DNA from: Amycolatopsis mongoliensis
Lineage (GTDB): Bacteria; Actinomycetota; Actinomycetes; Mycobacteriales; Pseudonocardiaceae
Assembly (NCBI RefSeq): GCF_030285665.1
Contig: NZ_CP127295.1
Location: 2,356,001 to 2,420,000 of the forward strand
DNA: 64,000 nt
Reading direction: 5' to 3'
The position numbers and the translations under genes are program-made. The stretch's first letter is position 1, and each line of letters begins with the position of its first letter. Shown piece after piece: positions 30,216-37,292 of the stretch. The notes beneath the pieces were generated by a model, which searched no databases, was not told the DNA's origin, and was given only the letters and a program-made list of their open reading frames with translations.

Positions 30216-30404
30216 CGACGATTCACCCGGGGCTCGATGGATAGATCCCATCGAGTGTAACCGGGCACCCATCGGGGACCCCTGGCCTTTCGGTGCTTGT
30301 CACATCGGCCTATCCTCGACCATGGCTCCCGTGTTCGTGCTGTTCCACCGCGCGGCTTGACGACCCGGGCAGCCGGTCGGGAGCGCAGGTCAGGGAGGTC
30401 GCGG

Positions 30405-31049
30405 GTGTCGCGTCGCGTCGTGGGCGTCACACTGGACAACCTGGAGCACCTGCCGAAGAGCTGCCGCAGGTGCGTTTACTGGGAGCTGGCCCCGCACCTG
30501 AAGAACCAGGCCGAGGAGTTCGGCGCCACCGAGGTCGAGAAAGAAGCCTGGGTTTCGAGCGTCCTGCTCGAGTGGGGGTCCTGCGGCCGCATCGTCTACA
30601 GCGACACGCTGCCGGTCGGGTTCGTGCTGTACGCCCCGCCGAACGCCGTCCCGCGCTCGCTGGCCTTCCCGACGTCCCCGCCGAGCGCGGACGCAGTCCT
30701 GCTGACGGCGTTCCAGGTGCTCCCGGAGTTCCGCGGCGGCGGCCTCGGCCGGATGCTGGTCCAGGCGGTCGCCAAGGACCTGACGAAGCGCGGCGTGCGT
30801 GCGATCGAGGCGTTCGGCGACGCGCGTCCCGAGGAGTCGGACCCGGACGGCGGCCACAGCTGCGTGCTGCCGGCGGCGTTCCTGCAGAGCGTGGGCTTCA
30901 AGACGGTCCGTCCGCACCAGAAGTGGCCGCGCCTGCGCCTGGAGCTGCGCTCGGCGATCACCTGGAAGGAAGACGTCGAAGCGGCGCTGGAACGGCTGCT
31001 CGGCCAGGTGACGATCACCACGGCCGAGCCGAGCCTCGGGCGCGCCTGA
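30405..31049 (+). CDS. GNAT-family acetyltransferase
   Basis: The 214-residue protein has the acetyl-CoA-binding motif VLPEFRGGGLGRMLVQAVAK (near residue 105) and RGVRAIEAFGD, characteristic of GNAT N-acetyltransferases. The N-terminal part has a conserved Cys pair (CRRCVYWEL). It corresponds in position to Rv3916c of M. tuberculosis, beside cwlM and parB. The GTG at 30405 follows CAGGGAGG; earlier in-frame codons lack a site. Its acceptor substrate is unknown. It converges with the cwlM gene over a perfect 12-bp hairpin. Confidence 0.88.
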   Translation: MSRRVVGVTLDNLEHLPKSCRRCVYWELAPHLKNQAEEFGATEVEKEAWVSSVLLEWGSCGRIVYSDTLPVGFVLYAPPNAVPRSLAFPTSPPSADAVLLTAFQVLPEFRGGGLGRMLVQAVAKDLTKRGVRAIEAFGDARPEESDPDGGHSCVLPAAFLQSVGFKTVRPHQKWPRLRLELRSAITWKEDVEAALERLLGQVTITTAEPSLGRA

Positions 31050-31137
31050 CCTCTCCGCAAACGTTTGCGCCGGTGTTTCGACCTGTCCGAAACGCCGGTT
31101 TCCGCCGCGTGTTCACAACTGTGGAAGAAGTGCCGAG

Positions 31138-31146
31138 TTATCCACA
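31138..31146 (+). promoter_or_regulatory. Isolated consensus DnaA box
   Basis: TTATCCACA matches the canonical 9-mer. TGTGGA-type partial sites lie close by (around 31120 and 31174), suggesting a small cluster between the GNAT and amidase genes. Confidence 0.5.
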
Positions 31147-31192
31147 GAGCGCTGATAGGAGCGGTGGAAAAGCTGTGGAGAACTGCCCGAAA

Positions 31193-31223
31193 ACCTGGGG
31201 ACGCACGCGCAGCGTCCCCAGGT
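31193..31223. terminator. Bidirectional terminator between GNAT and amidase genes
   Basis: A perfect 12-bp stem (ACCTGGGGACGC at 31193-31204 with its complement at 31212-31223) and a 7-base loop lie between two convergent genes. Confidence 0.88.
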
Positions 31224-31268
31224 GTGGTGGGACAGGTGAAGGTGGACCGCTAGCGGTTGTGGTCGGGC

Positions 31269-32417
31269 CTATTCGGCCTTCGCCAGCTCGTGCGCCAGGA
31301 CGTCGGCGAACGTGAACGTTCCCGTCGGCTGGTCGCCTTCGCCGAGCAGGTACAGGCGCTTGACGGCGATCAGGATGCCCTCCGCGACGATGTCGCGGAA
31401 CGCCGGGTCGCCCAGCTTGCGGGCGTCGTCCGGGTTCGTCAGGTAGCCGATCTCGACCCGGACCGCCGGGCAGCGGGTGCGGGTGAAGATGTCCCACGAC
31501 TTGTAGTGCGTGCGGCAGTCCAGCATGCCCGTGCGGGCCGCGACCTCGCGCTGGATGAAGCCGGCCAGCAGCTCGCCCACTGTCGACGTCGTGCCGTTGC
31601 CGGTGCCGAAGTGGAAGCTCGCGACACCCTGCGCGCGCGGCGAGGGGTTCTTGTCGCTGTGCAGCGAGAGGAACAGGTCGGCGCCCGCGTCGTTCGCGAA
31701 CCTGGCGCGCTCGAGCTCCGTCGGGCTGTGGTTCGGGCCGCGGGAGATCAGCGCTTCCATGCCCGTGGCCTTCATCCGGCCTTCGAGACGGCGGGCGAGG
31801 TCCCACGCGATGTCGGCCTCACGGAGACCGCCGGCGACCACGCCGAGGTCGTCGCCGCCGTGGCCGGGGTCGATCACGATGCGCTTGCCGCGCAGGCGCG
31901 GGCCGGCCTGGCGCACCTGCTCCTGCTCGCGCAGGAACACGGGGCGGCCGCCCCGGGCCCGCGGCGAGGACAGGCGGTGCAGCTCGCGGATGGTCGCCGG
32001 GCCGCACATGCCGTCCGGCGTCAGGCGCATGTCGCGCTGGAACGTCTTGAGCGCGCGCTCGGTCGCCGGGCCGAAGTACCCGTCCGGGCGGCCGGCGTCG
32101 AAGCCCAGCTCCGTGAGCCGCTCCTGCAGCGTGAAGACGTCGTCGCCGTGCACCGGGGACGCGATCATGTAGGACAGCGGGCGGCTGCCCAGGTGGTAGC
32201 TGGCGCCCTTGAGCGCCTGGAAGGTCGCCGGACCCACGATGCCGTCGGTCATCAGCCCACGGCGCTGCTGGAAGGCACGGACGGCGTGCTCGACGGCCAC
32301 GTCGAACGTGTCGTAGTCGTCGGTACCGGTGACCGGCGGGAGCAGGTCCATCCCGGCCAGGATGGACCTGATCTCGGCGACGTCCGGACCGGCGTCACCG
32401 CGGCGGAGTACCCGCAT
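31269..32417 (-). CDS. cwlM: CwlM-type N-acetylmuramoyl-L-alanine amidase family protein
   Basis: The 382-residue protein has two peptidoglycan-binding PG_binding_1 repeats (about 10-75, with AFQQRRGLMTDGIVGPATF, and about 90-150, with GYFGPATERALKTFQRD). An Amidase_3 domain (about 175-370) follows, with IVIDPGHGGDD, FLSLHSDKN and a VRVEIGYLTN end motif. Zinc ligands His and Glu are present. In Mycobacterium, CwlM in this location is cytoplasmic, lacks a signal peptide and activates MurA when phosphorylated, linking cell-wall synthesis to kinase signalling. The same is plausible here, since no signal peptide is seen. The ATG at 32417 is used. Confidence 0.9.
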   Translation of the reverse strand: MRVLRRGDAGPDVAEIRSILAGMDLLPPVTGTDDYDTFDVAVEHAVRAFQQRRGLMTDGIVGPATFQALKGASYHLGSRPLSYMIASPVHGDDVFTLQERLTELGFDAGRPDGYFGPATERALKTFQRDMRLTPDGMCGPATIRELHRLSSPRARGGRPVFLREQEQVRQAGPRLRGKRIVIDPGHGGDDLGVVAGGLREADIAWDLARRLEGRMKATGMEALISRGPNHSPTELERARFANDAGADLFLSLHSDKNPSPRAQGVASFHFGTGNGTTSTVGELLAGFIQREVAARTGMLDCRTHYKSWDIFTRTRCPAVRVEIGYLTNPDDARKLGDPAFRDIVAEGILIAVKRLYLLGEGDQPTGTFTFADVLAHELAKAE

Positions 32418-32632
32418 GCACTCCTCGCTCTTCCTAGGGCACCGATTCGGGGGCTCGGTGCGTGGCAAGAAAACCTTCGCTGGGACGGGCCCAGGTCCTC
32501 TATTGTGCCCTGCCAACTCTCGGTGACAGCGCAGGCCCGGTAGGTGCGTCAAGAGCCCGATCGTGGCGCGCCCTGGGTGGCCCTCGTCACGCTTGATTCA
32601 CCCACACCGGTCGCATTCCCCCGAACGGCAAC

Positions 32633-32672
32633 GGACCCGGGTCCGCGAGAGGGTTCTCGCAGGCCCGGGTCC
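32633..32672 (-). terminator. Terminator of the trxB-trxA operon
   Basis: A 9-bp outer stem (GGACCCGGG at 32633-32641 with CCCGGGTCC at 32664-32672) contains an inner 6-bp stem (GCGAGA/TCTCGC at 32645-32650 and 32655-32660). It begins 18 bases downstream of the trxA stop. Confidence 0.8.
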
Positions 32673-32689
32673 GGCAGGCGTGGTTCGAT

Positions 32690-33013
32690 TCAGAGGACGT
32701 CGGCGAGATCCGACAGCAGCGCGGCCTTCGGCTTGGCGCCGACGATCTGCTTCACCGGCTTGCCACCCTGGAACAGGATCAGGGTCGGGATGGACATCAC
32801 CTGGTAGTCACGCGGAGTGTTCGGGTTCTCGTCGATGTCGATCTTGGCGATCGTCAGCTTGTCGCCCTTTTCGGCGGCAATCTCCTCGAGCACCGGGGCG
32901 ACCATCTTGCACGGGCCGCACCAGGTGGCCCAGAAGTCGACGAGGACCGGCTTCTCGCTGGTCAGGACTTCGTCGACGAACGTCGCGTCGGTCACCTTGA
33001 CGGTGTTGGTCAT
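32690..33013 (-). CDS. trxA: Thioredoxin
   Basis: The 107-residue protein has the WCGPC active site ([16 protein letters not shown] near residues 28-43) and the cis-Pro loop SIPTLILF. It is a general dithiol donor, reduced by the thioredoxin reductase encoded 34 bp upstream. It is the last gene of the operon that includes sigM and its anti-sigma factor, so oxidative-stress control by SigM is possible. Confidence 0.97.
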   Translation of the reverse strand: MTNTVKVTDATFVDEVLTSEKPVLVDFWATWCGPCKMVAPVLEEIAAEKGDKLTIAKIDIDENPNTPRDYQVMSIPTLILFQGGKPVKQIVGAKPKAALLSDLADVL

Positions 33014-33047
33014 GGTTTCTCCTTCAGGTTGGTCGAAAGCCGGAAAG

Positions 33048-34040
33048 TCAGTTGGTGCCCGCGCCGTAGCCGCCGCCGACCAGCTCGGCCGCTTCGTGGG
33101 CGTCCGACTCGCCGTGCTCCGCGAGCCATCGTTCCGCGTCGATCGCGGCGGTGCACCCGGAACCCGCGGCGGTGATCGCCTGCCGGTAGGTGCGGTCCAC
33201 CAGGTCGCCGGCCGCGAAGACGCCGTCGAGGTTCGTGTACGAGGTCCGGCCCTGGGTGACGACGTAGCCGTCCTCGTCCAGGTCGACCTGCCCGCGCACC
33301 AGCTGGCTCCGGGGGTCGTGCCCGATCGCGACGAAGAAGCCCGACACGTCCAGCGTCGACTCCGAGCCGTCCTTCGTGTCCTTCAGCTGCAGGCCTTCGA
33401 CCTTGCCGTCGCCGAGCACACCGGTGATCTGCGAGTTCAGCTTCCACTTGATCTTCTCGTTCGCGCGGGCGCGCTCGAGCATGATCTTGGACGCGCGGAA
33501 CTCGTCGCGCCGGTGGACGACCGTGACGGACTTCGCGAACTTCGTCAGGAAGGTCGCCTCCTCCATCGCCGAGTCGCCACCGCCGGCCACCACGATGTCG
33601 TGGTCCCGGAAGAAGAAGCCGTCACAAGTCGCACAGGCCGAGACACCGCGGCCGAGCAGCTCCTGCTCGCCCGGCACGTTCAGGTACCGCGCCGCGGCAC
33701 CCATCGCGAGGATGACCGCGCGGGCGGCGTAGCGCTTGCCGTTCGCGTGGACGTACTTGACGTCCCCGGTCAGCTCCAGCGACTCGACGTCCTCCGCGCG
33801 CAGCTCGGCGCCGAAGCGCTCGGCCTGCTTGCGCATCTCCTCCATCAGGTCCGGACCCATGATCCCGTCGCGGAACCCGGGGAAGTTCTCGACCTCGGTC
33901 GTCGTCATCAGCGCGCCGCCGAACTGCGTGCCTTCGAACACCAGCGGTTCCAGCTGGGCCCGTGCCGCGTAGACGGCAGCGGTGTATCCGGCAGGACCCG
34001 ACCCGACGATGATCAGGTTCCTGATTTCCTCGGCAGCCAC
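33048..34040 (-). CDS. trxB: Thioredoxin reductase
   Basis: The 330-residue FAD/NADPH enzyme reduces thioredoxin. FAD motif [17 protein letters not shown], the redox-active pair in CATCDGFFF near residue 145, and the NADPH motif [15 protein letters not shown] are present, with GVFAAGDL near the C-terminus. The start at 34040 and length match the family. It lies 140 bp after the anti-sigma gene, with a hairpin between, and precedes trxA. Confidence 0.97.
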   Translation of the reverse strand: MAAEEIRNLIIVGSGPAGYTAAVYAARAQLEPLVFEGTQFGGALMTTTEVENFPGFRDGIMGPDLMEEMRKQAERFGAELRAEDVESLELTGDVKYVHANGKRYAARAVILAMGAAARYLNVPGEQELLGRGVSACATCDGFFFRDHDIVVAGGGDSAMEEATFLTKFAKSVTVVHRRDEFRASKIMLERARANEKIKWKLNSQITGVLGDGKVEGLQLKDTKDGSESTLDVSGFFVAIGHDPRSQLVRGQVDLDEDGYVVTQGRTSYTNLDGVFAAGDLVDRTYRQAITAAGSGCTAAIDAERWLAEHGESDAHEAAELVGGGYGAGTN

Positions 34041-34151
34041 CCGTGACCTCCGCTCGTAGTGACCCGTGTACCAGGCTCAACACGATCGTAGGTGGCCATG
34101 TTCCCGGCCGTGACAGCGCTCATGGGGGTTCCGGGTGGCGGAGCCCCCGGC

Positions 34152-34168
34152 CCGGGGCGAAGCCCCGG
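34152..34168 (-). terminator. GC-rich hairpin between anti-sigma gene and trxB
   Basis: CCGGGGC-GAA-GCCCCGG forms a 7-bp stem with a 3-base loop, 13 bases after the anti-sigma stop. No U-tract follows, so it may be only a partial terminator or an attenuation point before trxBA. Confidence 0.6.
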
Positions 34169-34180
34169 ATGTCACAGCCG

Positions 34181-34972
34181 CTACTTCTCCCCGACGACCT
34201 TGTCGAACAGGACGGCCGGATTACCGGGCCCGCAGTCCGCGCCGAAGGCCACGAGCCGGAACTGGGCGAGCTTGCCGGTGGTCAGGATGATCATCACGCC
34301 GGCCTTGCCACCGACGTTCACCGGGCGGATGCCCTCCGGGCGCACCTTCGGGTCGAGCCCGGCCGCCGCGATGCACGCGTCGAGCCGGTCCTCGTTCTGC
34401 AGCGGGCCGAAGTCGCGGACGCCGACCGCCTTGCCGATCAGGGCCTGGGCGCCGCTGCCGTCGCTGCCGACCGACGGGCCGGACGGCGGCGGGGCCGCGA
34501 CGTTCGGGGTGCCGGTCTGCTGCGACGTGCCCGGGAGCGCGACCGTCACGGCGACGACCGCCGCCGCGGCCGCGGTCAGGATGCCGGCGGCCCAGCCGAG
34601 CCGCTTGTTCCGGCGCCGCCGGGCCGCCGCGAGGTCCACCACCTGGGCGTTCCCGGACCCGGCCTGCTGTGGTGCCGTCGCGGTCCGCTGCTTCGGAAAG
34701 GTGGCGGCTGCCTCGGCGGCCAGTGCCGCGTCGAGCCGCGCGGCGAACTCCGCGGGCATCGGCGGAGCGGGTGCGTCGGCGAGCGCGGCCAAGTCGGACC
34801 GCGTCGCGTCGAGGGCGTCCAGGATCGCGCGGGCCTCCGGGTCGGCGTTGACCAGCGGCCACAGCTCGGCGGCCTGGCTGTCCTCCAGGACGCCGGCGTG
34901 GAGGTCGGCGAGCACGTCGACAGACCAGGGCGGACCGACGGTCCCCCCGATCCCCCGGCTTTCGTCCGTCAT
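34181..34972 (-). CDS. Anti-sigma-M factor, RsmA-like
   Basis: The 263-residue protein has an N-terminal cytoplasmic domain (about 1-105) with a zinc-free anti-sigma helix set (VDVLADLHAGVLEDSQAAELW). A basic stretch (AARRRRNKRLG) precedes one membrane segment (about 126-147). An extracellular C-terminal domain rich in Pro and Gly (about 150-263) contains two cysteines (DACIAAAG, FGADCGPG) that could form a disulfide. It overlaps the sigM stop by 4 bases (ATGA) and matches Rv3912, which restrains SigM. It would release the sigma factor on an envelope signal. Confidence 0.85.
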   Translation of the reverse strand: MTDESRGIGGTVGPPWSVDVLADLHAGVLEDSQAAELWPLVNADPEARAILDALDATRSDLAALADAPAPPMPAEFAARLDAALAAEAAATFPKQRTATAPQQAGSGNAQVVDLAAARRRRNKRLGWAAGILTAAAAAVVAVTVALPGTSQQTGTPNVAAPPPSGPSVGSDGSGAQALIGKAVGVRDFGPLQNEDRLDACIAAAGLDPKVRPEGIRPVNVGGKAGVMIILTTGKLAQFRLVAFGADCGPGNPAVLFDKVVGEK

Positions 34973-35592
34973 CGTCCCTCCCCGCTACCCGGCTGGCGCC
35001 CGGCCCGTTTGCTTTCGTGAGTTGGGACGTTCGCAATCGCATCGGGGTTCCGCAGGTGTCCGAGAACCTTCGCGAGTTTTCCGCGGCCCCGGGCGCACCG
35101 GCTCTTCACGGTGCCTTCGGCGATGCCCAGCATCTTCGCCGTCTCGGCGACGGAGTAGCCCTCGACGTCGACGAGCACGATCGGGGCGCGCTGGTCCTCG
35201 GGCAGCTGGTCAAGCGCCTCGCGGACGAGCAGGCTCGTCTCGCGTTCGGCCATCGAGTCGCGCGGGGTGGCCGGCTCGTTGAAGCCGGTTTCCGGCAGCG
35301 GCACGGTCGGGCGGGCCTGGCGGCGGCGGATCCGGTCGAGGCAGGCGTTCACCACGATCCGGTGCAGCCACGTCGTGACCTGCGACTCCGCGCGGAACTT
35401 GTCGGCCGCGCGGAAGGCCGAAATGAACGCGTCCTGCAACGCGTCGGCGGCCTCTTCCGGGTCGCGGACCGTGCGCAGGGCAACCGCCCACATGCGGTCG
35501 CGATGTCGCTGGACGAGTTCGCTGAACGCATGAGGGTCCCCCGCGGCGTGAGCCGCTATCAGATCCGCATCCGTGGGAGCTGCAGCTGTCAC
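34969..35592 (-). CDS. sigM: ECF RNA polymerase sigma factor SigM
   Basis: The 207-residue ECF sigma factor has region 2 (AFSELVQRHRDRMWAVALRT, with the -10 recognition segment QDAFISAFRAADKF) and region 4 (LPEDQRAPIVLVDVEGYSVA, then EGTVKSRCARGRGKL). I chose the GTG at 35592; an in-frame TTG two codons earlier is less likely. It overlaps its anti-sigma gene by 4 bases and lies 31 bp after a pseudokinase gene. The murJ-pseudokinase-sigM-rsmA-trxBA order equals that of Mycobacterium, where SigM directs envelope and ESX-linked genes. Confidence 0.95.
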   Translation of the reverse strand: MTAAAPTDADLIAAHAAGDPHAFSELVQRHRDRMWAVALRTVRDPEEAADALQDAFISAFRAADKFRAESQVTTWLHRIVVNACLDRIRRRQARPTVPLPETGFNEPATPRDSMAERETSLLVREALDQLPEDQRAPIVLVDVEGYSVAETAKMLGIAEGTVKSRCARGRGKLAKVLGHLRNPDAIANVPTHESKRAGRQPGSGEGR

Positions 35593-35623
35593 CCGCAAGA
35601 GCCTACTGACCCTGTCGGGTGCG

Positions 35624-37213
35624 TCACCCCGCAGGCAGGAAGCTCAGGTCGCCGATCTGGGTGAGGTACTCGCCGTCGGTGCCGCCCAGCTGGGTGATCC
35701 AGACGATGAAGTACTCGCCCTGCGTCGGCTGGGCGAGCGGGATCGTCGTGTCGCCGTCCTGCAGGTCGCCGTTGCCGACCACCTTCGTGTCCGCCAGGTC
35801 CGGGTCCTTCTGGGTCGCCGACCGGATCTCCACCTTCGTGCCCGCGGTACCGCCGCTGACCTTCACCTGGCTGAGGTTGATCGGGTCCCGGAAGGTGACG
35901 ACCAGCCCGACGCCCGGCTTGATGGTGGGGAACTGCTGCTTGTACTGCTCGGTCTTCCACACCGTGCCGGGGTCGCCGTCGGTCGCGTTCTTCGCGCGGC
36001 CGGGGTTGTCGCCCTTGCCCTCGGGGTTGTAGACCGAGACGGACTTCGGGTCCACCGCGTCGCCCAGCGCGGGCGACGACGGCGGCGGGGCCGGCGACGA
36101 CGCGGGCGGCTGGCTTGCGGGCTGGCTGGACGCCGGGGGTGCGGCGACGTTGATCGTCGGCCCGCTCACCTTCGAATCACCCTGGAAGACGTTGATCAGC
36201 ATCAGCCCGCCCCAGGCGAGGATGACGACGGTCGCGACCACCAGCACGGTGACGCCGAGCGCGAGCTTGCGCCGCCGCGCGACGTCCTTGACCGGCTTCT
36301 TCGTGGTCCAGACCGTGCCTTCGGCCTCGCTCGGGTCACCGCCGACGGCCTTGATCAGCTGGGTGCGCTCCTCTTCCTCGGCCACCTGGTCGAGCACGCG
36401 GAGGATGGCCGCGCTGGTGCGGATGCCGCCGTTGCCGCCGTCCTCGATCGTGCGCACGGCCAGCGCCGACAGGTCGGCGGGCACGGTGGGGATGAGCTGC
36501 CGCGGCGGGACGATGCGCCCCTGCGGCGTGGTCGGGGCCGGCTGGATCGCGGGCGGGCCGCCGGGCAGCGCCCAGCGCCCGGTCAGCAGCAGGTACAGGA
36601 CCGCGCCGAGCGCCTTGACGTCGTCGCGCAGCGTCGCCTCCGGCAGCGGGCCGGGGAACGCGAGCTTCAGCGCGCCGTTCGGCGTCAGCCGCAGCCGCTG
36701 CGGGTGGTCGAGCCCGAGGACGAGCCCGTTCTGGTGGGCCTGTTCGACTGCTTCGGCCAGCGCCTGCACCATCCGCGCGGCCGCGGCGGGGGCCACCGGC
36801 CGCTGCGCGACGAGGTCGACCAGGTCGCTGCCCTTGGTCCACTCCGCGACGACGACGCCGAGCAGGCCTTCGCTGGAGGTGATCCCGCTGCCGAGAGCGA
36901 GCACGTCGAGCACGCGGGCGACGCCGCCGTGGCCGAACTTGGACGCGTGCGTCGCGCGTTCGAGGGTGCGCCGCGCCAGCCGCGCGGCTTCCGGGTCGGC
37001 GGGGTCGCCGACCAGCAGGGTCAGCGCGACGTCCCGCTTGAGCTGCCCGTCACGGGCACGCCAAAGGTGCGCGTCACCCCGCTCGTCCACGCCGAACTGC
37101 GCGAGGAGGCGGTAGCGGCCGTCGCCGACCACACGCCCGGGGGCCAGCGATCCGACCTGGGCCTTGCCCACGTGGTTCGCACCCCCCGCCTGTTCGCTCC
37201 GCCTCGTGTCCAC
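35624..37213 (-). CDS. Membrane-bound pseudokinase with extracellular sugar-binding-like domain (MurJ partner)
   Basis: The 529-residue protein has a protein-kinase-like domain (about 30-300) lacking catalytic motifs. There is no Lys in VALTLLVG, LGLDHPQRLRL replaces HRD and no DFG follows. A basic segment precedes one membrane helix (about 320-345, ALGVTVLVVATVVILAWGGL). A Ser/Pro linker and a discoidin-like extracellular domain (DGDPGTVWKTEQYKQQ, then FRDPINLSQVKVSG) follow. In M. tuberculosis the same module is fused to MviN/MurJ (Rv3910) and recruits FhaA. Here it is a separate gene 79 bp after murJ. The GTG at 37213 is chosen for its GGGAGAG site. Confidence 0.88.
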   Translation of the reverse strand: MDTRRSEQAGGANHVGKAQVGSLAPGRVVGDGRYRLLAQFGVDERGDAHLWRARDGQLKRDVALTLLVGDPADPEAARLARRTLERATHASKFGHGGVARVLDVLALGSGITSSEGLLGVVVAEWTKGSDLVDLVAQRPVAPAAAARMVQALAEAVEQAHQNGLVLGLDHPQRLRLTPNGALKLAFPGPLPEATLRDDVKALGAVLYLLLTGRWALPGGPPAIQPAPTTPQGRIVPPRQLIPTVPADLSALAVRTIEDGGNGGIRTSAAILRVLDQVAEEEERTQLIKAVGGDPSEAEGTVWTTKKPVKDVARRRKLALGVTVLVVATVVILAWGGLMLINVFQGDSKVSGPTINVAAPPASSQPASQPPASSPAPPPSSPALGDAVDPKSVSVYNPEGKGDNPGRAKNATDGDPGTVWKTEQYKQQFPTIKPGVGLVVTFRDPINLSQVKVSGGTAGTKVEIRSATQKDPDLADTKVVGNGDLQDGDTTIPLAQPTQGEYFIVWITQLGGTDGEYLTQIGDLSFLPAG

Positions 37214-37292
37214 CCGCACTCTCCCGTTAGCTCCCCGCACCAAGGTTACCCAGAATACGACGCGGGAGTCGTCGCCATCCGTACCGGAATCG

